Positions 42,542-48,536 of a stretch of 48,536 nucleotides of DNA are shown piece by piece. Within the stretch, counting starts at the first letter, position 1. The number at the start of each line of letters is the position of its first letter. The stretch covers positions 1 to 48,536 of the forward strand of contig JAIWNI010000152.1 of NCBI GenBank assembly GCA_025331435.1. Reading direction: 5' to 3'. The notes below the pieces were generated by a model. That model searched no databases, was not told the DNA's origin, and worked only from the letters and a program-made list of their open reading frames with translations. The translations under genes and the position numbers were made by a program. Source of the DNA: Choanephora cucurbitarum (taxonomy: Eukaryota > Mucoromycota > Mucoromycetes > Mucorales > Choanephoraceae).

Positions 42542-42926
42542 GGACATTGGAATAGATTTTTTTTTGTAAATAAATTTTTGTTTATTTAAATACTAGAGAT
42601 AAATGTTTAGTCACACATCACAGAGGGGTGTAATGTGGTTAGACAAGTTCAGGGATATAGGGAATCATAAAATGATTTAGAGGAGCAATGGGTGACTCTT
42701 TGAGGCGATTGAGCAGTGATTGATTATGTCGTTGATTAATCGAAAAGGTTCAAACGGGGCAGAATAGATGATGTGTTGCCAATAGGCTGTCCAAATGCGC
42801 CAATGGGTAATTACTAGGACCTGAAGGAGACTTACATCTAAAACGGCGAATGAATGAGCATTCTCCAAGTTGAGCGTTCGAAATACTTGTGTAGGCGAGA
42901 AGTACACTGAAGGACATTGGAATAGA
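42542..42926 (-). mobile_element. 5'-truncated LINE (non-LTR retrotransposon) copy with 15-bp target duplication
   Basis: GGACATTGGAATAGA occurs at 42542-42556 and again at 42912-42926. Directly inside the left copy is T9, that is, a poly-A tail on the complement, preceded on that strand by AATAAA-like signals. The enclosed complement frame (42907-42677) reads YFSPTQVFRTLNLENAHSFA, VLVITHWRIWTAYWQHIIYS and APFEPFRLINDII, which recalls the helical C-terminal region after reverse transcriptase in fungal LINE ORF2 proteins. About 120 bp of 3' untranslated sequence follows. Poly-A, target duplication and 5' truncation together are the usual product of target-primed reverse transcription. The protein family is a moderate-confidence call; the insertion structure is directly visible. 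Confidence 0.65.
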
Positions 42927-43079
42927 GGTAGTGTTGCTTTATTTTTCGTGCATGAATTTTTTCTAAATATACTCCACCCAATTTAGATTCGATCGGGTCT
43001 TAAATAAAGCAATTTTATCATGATAATCCTTACAATAAACAGCTCATTAATCTCCCAAAAAAACCCTTTATTCATGCAA

Positions 43080-43696
43080 AACGCGAGCTGGAGACCATTG
43101 GCGTTGAATTCAGTAGAGACAATGTCATCAGATATCTCTGCGAGCTAGGCTTTCAATCGTACTCCACAGTTCCTAAGCCTGAACTAAAAGACTATCAAAA
43201 AGAACATTGTTTGGAATGGGCCAAGAAGCACATCGGTTGGGGTACAGACCAGTGGTCAAAAGCCATTTGGTCCTTTTGTGTTTGTAGAGGGCGCCATGAA
43301 CCAAGAGAAATACATTGAGTTTCTTTTAGAAAAATTCCAACCTTGGTACCTGAGTTTGCAGGCGGAGGAGGATAAGCGCTTTATTCTCCAGGTAAATGGG
43401 ATCACCTGTCATACGGGGCTTCTTCGTGTCTTTGAAAGTATAAGCATTTGGTGAGTGGGTTTGAGTACTGGCATGAACAAAGCCCAGACTTAAACCCAAT
43501 TGAGCATCTGTGGTGGGCTCTTGAGCAGCGTATAGAGAAAAGACGCTCAGAAATTATAAACAGTGCAAAGTTGAGAGAAGTGCTGCTCCAGGAATGGAGT
43601 AACATCGAGAGCGAGTTACTTGAACGCTTGGCTGACAGTATGAAAGACAGATGCCAGGTGGTTATTGACGGTGAAGTTGGTACAACAAGGTATTGA
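43080..43696 (+). pseudogene. decayed Tc1/mariner transposase
   Basis: Broken frames translate to Tc1-type transposase pieces. These are RYLCELGFQSYSTVPKPELK, then EHCLEWAKKHIGWGTDQWSK; a jump of frame near 43265 to FVFVEGAMNQEKYIEFLLEK; FILQVNGITCHTG; and, after a stop near 43452, YWHEQSPDLNPIEHLWWALE to the C-terminus at 43694-43696. The usual segment with the first catalytic Asp (F-S-D-E-S-x-F) is missing. The second (Q-Q-D-N-A-P-C-H-T) is changed at the Asp position (QVNGITCHT). Only the third acidic residue (NPIEHLW) remains. The copy is therefore dead. I could not define terminal inverted repeats by eye. Confidence 0.85.
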
Positions 43697-43890
43697 TGTC
43701 TAATTTTTTTTATATTTTCAAAATAAACGCATTTAGCTATCAATGCCGAAAAGCATAGCTCGAGTTGATGTTGTCTTGGATCTCTACGATATCTATTAGT
43801 TCATACATCGGCAAGACTGTCATGTCTGGGGGGGGGAGGAAGATTTAGTATTGTAAGGCAGATAAGGTTTATGTAACACTTACATCTTGC
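43697..43890. other. spacer between Tc1 relic and Fanzor gene
   Basis: About 190 bp containing a G9 run near 43830. It lies directly downstream of the Fanzor reading frame, where a guide-RNA region would be expected in TnpB-like systems. No gene seen. Confidence 0.4.
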
Positions 43891-46344
43891 TCATCGCGCT
43901 TCGCGCGTAGCCAATATACCGCTTCTTGTACAGAAGGATGCTGTTTTGCGATTGAAATCAGTGTTGGAGTGACTGATGATTCTTGAAAATACAGGGAGAG
44001 TTTCCTGAAAGAGCAAAGTTGTTATCCCAGAAATAGCAATAGCTAGGGCAGACACTTTATCTCTGGAGGTTGTATTGCGACCGTGACGAGTAGAAGGGCA
44101 CTTGGAATTATAGCAGATAAAGGCACCTTTGATTTCTCTATAAGTTATTTTGTCTTGTTTGATAATGCGCGATCTTGAATGATTGAGCTTGTTGAAGCAA
44201 TACGCACAAGTCTGGGAAGTATAGTTTTCATTTGTGATACAGACAGTCGTATACCTTGCATGCTGATCTTGCTTCCAAATACCACCATATCTAAGATGTC
44301 CTCTAATTCTGGAACCTATCCCAAAGCCACGATCACCAATCATCATCAACAGGTTCTTTCTTTGTGTTTCTTTCCCTTTCTTCTTGACATCTTTCTTTTT
44401 CGAATTAGGATTCATCAATTCCCTTTCGCGAGAGCAAAGGCGGTCCTTGATTTTCTTGGTAAAGTATTCCTGCTTCATGGCCTGTTTAGATCTTTGTGGA
44501 GAATCATAAAAGTTCCTGACTATCTGTCTATTGGCTTGCAAAAATTGGTAGTTTGTCTGGATTGCTTCTACGGAACTTGCATTGGATATACTTTTTTCGG
44601 ACAACACCTTCTCAACTTGATTCAAATTCACATCATTCGCTTTTAAAGCAGCAAGCTTGTGTCTGTAGTTCAAGTTTTGACTTCCAAAGTCAATATCTTC
44701 AGCATTGATGACAGTGGACGATGGCAAAGGTTGAAATTCTTCTTCTTATTCTTCAGTAGTAGTCAAAGCAGAAAACCTGTTGTAAAGCTTCAGATGATAA
44801 ACGTATTTTTGAATGGAAACTGGCACTGATTCAGTCATTTTAACAACACCATTGTCTGTGCCGGAGAAGGTGAAATTTTTAGCAATGGTAGCAGCGTCAC
44901 CCATCAGTTCCATATCTTCAGCTTTAGCAATTGTAGGCTGGCCTGTGATCTGCTGCAGTGCTTTAGTTTGTCTGGGCGCTTTTTGATCTCTTCTTGTCAA
45001 ATTTAATGCTCTTCTGCAGATGTATAGCTGGTATCGCTGGTCTGCCAGTTCAGACTTGACCTGTTGAATAGCCAGAAACAACCTACTTCTCTCAGCCTTC
45101 AACCCATCAATGTACACCTTGATCTCATCTCTAGCAGCAGCAATCAACTCTTCATTGTTGTTGGCACGCGGACGTCGGATACAAGACTGTATAGTTCTTA
45201 CAATGTCTGCAATTTGTGTCTGAATACCAGTAATACATTCACCGATTTGAGGACAACACACACCTGCCTCTTCTTCAGAATCACTACTTTGCACGACAGC
45301 AACTTCAGGCTCAAGATTAAGTGGGGGTTTCCAGCCTTGCTTGGCAGTTTTGATCTGCAAACCAAAATCTTGATTGCTGAATTCTTTGAAACTATCTTTC
45401 AACTGGTTTGACAAGCGGTTGGTGTTCACCAAGAGTCCATCAATTTCTTGTTTTAAGGTTTCATTGTCTTTGTCACGCTCATTAAGAATATCTTGCCAGG
45501 TTGATTCAGGAATGTTGTACTGACGCTTTTGGCCTATTACATCAGCAGTCTGCTTCATGGACGCTTTTTCTTTGATTCCAAGGATTCTGACATACTTTCC
45601 ACCAGGCAGCAAATGAAGATGATGAGCAAAAATCAGTTTACGGTTTCTGCATAACTGTCGTATCCTATTGATCCTGAAAAAGGCATTGAGGACAGCATCT
45701 TTATGGTTGATATATTCCAAAGGGCCCCTAATGACTCTGTTGTCATAACCAAAAAATGTCATTTTGTTGTCACCATGCTCGCAGAATGTCTTGAATAACG
45801 AAGGTGTATCCAGTCTAAAGGACTTTTGCGTTGCAGTAGGCATTGGGCAGATTTTACGACAGAACTTAGCATAACCAGCACAGCGCAGCAAATCATTCGC
45901 GAGGATTACAAAAGGTAGCTGGTAACCAATATGAGAGTAGTTTGTCTTTGAAGTAATGTAAGGTTTTAAGCTTCGTAGTATAAGCAAACATACTTCTGTT
46001 TCCTTCTCATTCAAGTCAGAGCGCAGATCTTTCAAGTCTTGTTCGTTAGGCAAATCTTCATCACACAACAGCAAGCTCTTGATAAAGCCCTTTAAGTCAT
46101 TCAACCTATTTCTAGGAGCATTATTATCAGTATCTTTTAAAGCATCTTCTTCTTCGACAACATCATTTTCATCCATGCTTGCGTAGTCTTCTGGTACAGC
46201 TGGCGGAATAGTGTGCGTATCTCCTGTCATGAGTGGTTGGAAGGTAATGGGCTTCGGATTGCTTTGGGGATTTATTGGCGTTTTCCCTTTTCCTTCGTAC
46301 GGCTGTGTGGGAATGTCTATCTCCATGCGACCAGTTTGTAGCAT
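43891..46344 (-). pseudogene. Fanzor-type (eukaryotic TnpB-like) nuclease with one in-frame stop
   Basis: One continuous frame of 817 sense codons interrupted by a single TAA at 44746-44748 (codon 533, sequence context TTEE-stop-EEEF). The start ATG 46344 has an in-frame TGA nine codons upstream. The N-terminal about 490 residues are family-specific. RuvC-I is at FSGTDNGVVKMTESV (Asp about 497). After the stop come a Lys-rich helix, MMIGDRGFGIGSRIRGHLRY (about 667-686), then ITNENYTSQTCAYC (Glu about 706; Cys 713, 716), CYNSKC (744, 749), and TSRDKVSALAIAIS with the RuvC-III Asp (about 762). This is the RuvC/zinc-finger order of TnpB and Fanzor, which cut DNA guided by an RNA made next to the gene. 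The canonical RuvC-II Glu is not obvious; the Glu next to the zinc finger may replace it, as described for Fanzors. Either a recent pseudogene or a read-through gene. Confidence 0.8.
43893..43909 (-). other. GC hairpin overlapping the 3' end of the Fanzor frame
   Basis: CGCGC-TTC-GCGCG at 43895-43907 (+ strand) forms a perfect 5-bp stem with a 3-nt loop, inside otherwise AT-rich DNA, just before the TGA of the nuclease frame. In TnpB systems the guide RNA overlaps the gene's 3' end and the element's right end, so this is a candidate structural element (inference). Confidence 0.35.
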
Positions 46345-47186
46345 ACTGAGACTGTGATATTTGCAGGCTCAGATAAATTCAATGAGAGGGAACTCGAAAC
46401 TTTTATTAAAAAGAAAGAGAGAGAACTAATTCTACTGCACGTTCATGTTTTTTAATACACTATTTCTATCTCGGTTTCAATCAATCACTTCGTTACAATT
46501 TTATCTGTATGAGCAGTTTTCCTACTGGGATGACTGGTCACCTTTATAAAAAGATGTCTGTAGCCAGATTTTATCCTCCGCCTTGAATAAGGTGGAGATA
46601 TATTTTCAATTAGGTTTATATCTTGGTGAGAAGCTATTTATGCTCTATCAAGATATGTGTTTTGTCTTGGAAAGTATCTGAATATATCAGGCTTAACTGT
46701 TTCATACTTGTTCATTTGTTTCGTTGGATGTTGGATCAGTTTAAATAGTGTGATAATGATAGACAAGCCCTTTGTGTGTATGTCTCAGAACTGTCTTCAT
46801 CCAAGTAATGATTTAGTCTTTTCTGATAATGAAATCTCTAGAATCATTGCTTGTATTGTTAGATGCTGCTACCTTGATTTTATAAAGCATATGCAACCAT
46901 CCTGTTATAATAATGTACCATGTCATATAGTTATTTTCAGTATTGGAGAAAAAGGAGAATCCATGAATATAAGTCTGATCATGCTTTCAATGTGTTAGCT
47001 ACGCACATTGAATGCCTTATATATCACTTCATCGCTCTTTAGCCAGCACTTGCTATATGTTTGATTTCCGTCTTTCCTTTGGTAACATTTAATGTAATTT
47101 TAGGTTTCCAACTTTGTGAACATTGTTTGGTTTATTGTTATTTTGACATTATCTGTCAAAACAATATTTATCTTTTCTTGAGATGA
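46345..47186. other. spacer between Fanzor gene and upstream unknown gene
   Basis: About 840 bp of AT-rich DNA upstream of the nuclease start. A 113-codon frame on the + strand (46657-46998) is rich in Cys, Ile and Phe with no recognisable motif and is not called. It may hold the nuclease promoter. Confidence 0.45.
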
Positions 47187-48519
47187 TTAATTGAATTTCC
47201 GAATTTTATATTTTCTTGTTTGAATGCATGCCCAAATACGACAGGGACCAGCCTCAGCAGAAGCAATAGAGGGATGTTGGATGGCAGAGATTTTTCTTGG
47301 ACGCTCAGAACCTTCGGCGACATCAGGATCAGAAGGTTGTTTCCTCTTGGTAGAAGCAGTCTTGGGTTCCTATTGAAAATGGTATAATAGACCTAGATGA
47401 GTGACTGATTTCCCGTTGATTGTAGACATACATACCTTAGTTTCCAGAGCTTTTATGTATGTTGCGATACGTTTCTCACTTTTTTGGGCTCGAGCTTCCC
47501 ATTTTTGCTTCATGTCTGCAGATGATGATTTGTTTGATTTTTGTCTGTATTTTGCAAGCCGGTAACGTTCTTTGCGGACTATCAACCTTCTTATGCTTTG
47601 ATGGAGCAGCAGAAACCAATTGGTGGGATAATCTGCTTCTGTCTTACTTCCTTTTGCAGCTTGGTCTTTTCTTTCTTTAGAGGCATTTTTCATAGACTTG
47701 ATAAATTCTTGATGCTTTCTTTCTCTTGTAGGAGCTAAATGAATACGTAGCAGCACTAACAAAAGCTTGTCTAGAAGAATGTTGATCATCTTGTTATCAC
47801 CCCACATGACAGATAGATTGGTAATATAGTTAGTCAATGCAGACTCGTAGCAGGCCATATGAAGAGTGTTTTTTGGTTGGATGAACTGGTTGACTGAGTC
47901 AGAAATGGCTTCCATTAACAGGGTTCTCAAAGGATACTCTGTTTTGGTCTTTGTTTGCAATCCACGAACACCATAAAAGCCAGACTTCAAAAAATGAACA
48001 TGTCGGTCAGTGAAGAGAAAAGGAATGTCATTAGCATTAGGAGAGACAAGAGAGTTGGAAGCATATGAAGAGGCAGGAAAATCAAGGTATCTTGTAATTG
48101 AAAGTTATTTGGGAAGATACTTTGTATTTGAAAGCCATTCGATCTATCAAATACTGATTTTCCATTGCGAACAGCAAAAGTATAATCTCGGAAGCAGGAC
48201 ATTATCATGAACATGATCACTTGGAAGTCACTGATAAAGTTGGAGGTCTGGGGCAGCAGTTCAGCAAGCTTCGTATCAAAGAGTTGTCTAACTTCAGGAG
48301 CAAGATCATCACGTATCAACGAGGGAAAATACGCAGTACAGAATTCAAAATATTCTTTGGCAGCAACAGAGGAAGCAGGTTCAGTAGGGAGCTCTTCTGA
48401 AGAAGGTTCAATGGCTTGAGTAGAACTAGTTGCTTCAGTAGTAGGATTGCTTACAGAATCTAGAATGACATCAAAATTTTGTTGGACATATTCTCTCAAG
48501 AATTAAAGTAAAATATAAA
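47187..48519 (-). pseudogene. unrecognised gene with a frameshift, 5' end beyond the window
   Basis: On the complement, a frame from about 48499 (REYVQQNFDVILDSVSNPTT, later FCTAYFPSLIRDDLAPEVRQ, NGFQIQSIFPNNF) must change frame near 48105 to continue as RYLDFPASSYASNSLVSPNA, IPFLFTDRHVHFLKSGFYGV, TLHMACYESALTNYITNLSV. It then runs to a GT donor after 47436 (intron 47435-47370) and a last exon 47369-47187 (EPKTASTKRKQPSDPDVAEG ... KYKIRKFN, stop TAA). The first segment has no ATG and follows an AG acceptor-like site after a T-rich tract, so an upstream exon probably lies outside the window. The middle is basic and helical (KERKDQAAKGSK, RYRLAKYRQKSNKSS). I recognise no domain. It sits on the same strand, 843 bp upstream of the Fanzor frame. 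Confidence 0.5.
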
Positions 48520-48536
48520 ATTATGGGGATGAAAAG

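Noticed and set aside
46657..46998. 113-codon + strand frame between the Fanzor and unknown genes
   Set aside because: Random-looking composition, no motif, and in the likely promoter of the nuclease gene.

Overview
This window looks like nuclear DNA of an early-diverging filamentous fungus, most likely Mucoromycota (Mucorales-like). The evidence is AT-rich intergenic DNA with long poly-T/CT tracts, genes broken by many 45-80 bp GT-AG introns, fungal housekeeping genes, and mobile elements of the Ty3/Gypsy, LINE, Tc1 and Fanzor types. I assigned the lineage from gene content and style, not from a database match. I built the exon models by hand by joining open frames across GT/AG sites. Every multi-exon model called complete sums to a whole number of codons.

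Left and centre (1-34.4 kb) are gene-dense and mostly housekeeping. In order they hold: the 3' end of a Dot1 histone H3-K79 methyltransferase (+), converging on a small four-helix membrane protein (-); a Pho8-type alkaline phosphatase (+); a Mig1/CreA-like C2H2 zinc-finger regulator (+); mitochondrial ribosomal protein uL23m (-); a Tpc1-like mitochondrial thiamine pyrophosphate carrier (+); the GPI-transamidase subunit PIG-S/Gpi17 (+); an unrecognised protein with a long disordered tail (-); the calcium-regulated mitochondrial aspartate/glutamate carrier (-); a relic-bearing gene-poor stretch (16.5-19.5 kb); a membrane-anchored protein with a degenerate septin-like GTPase domain (+); cytosolic NAD-dependent glycerol-3-phosphate dehydrogenase (-), divergent from the spliceosomal DEAH helicase Prp2/DHX16 (+); an MFS transporter (+); an R3HCC1L-like protein (+); a small protein with a PARP-type zinc finger (+); and, convergent with it, an SH3-WW-PH-RhoGAP protein (-).

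Right end (34.4-48.5 kb) is an accessory, transposon-rich zone. It has a gene-free 2 kb stretch with a perfect inverted repeat and then a complete, apparently young Ty3/Gypsy retrotransposon (36517-41971: identical 329-bp LTRs, CATA target duplication, one intact 1579-residue Gag-Pol frame). Next come a 5'-truncated LINE copy with a 15-bp target duplication, a decayed Tc1/mariner transposase, and a Fanzor-type (eukaryotic TnpB-like, RNA-guided nuclease family) gene interrupted by one in-frame stop. Upstream of it on the same strand is an unrecognised gene with one frameshift that runs off the window.

Functionally, the two carriers, uL23m and glycerol-3-phosphate dehydrogenase serve mitochondrial and redox metabolism. 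PIG-S and Pho8 belong to the secretory/vacuolar system, Prp2 to splicing, and Dot1 and the zinc-finger proteins to chromatin and transcription. Nothing suggests an operon-like unit. The least explained items are the Fanzor locus with its neighbour, the pseudo-septin, and the single-finger PARP-type protein.
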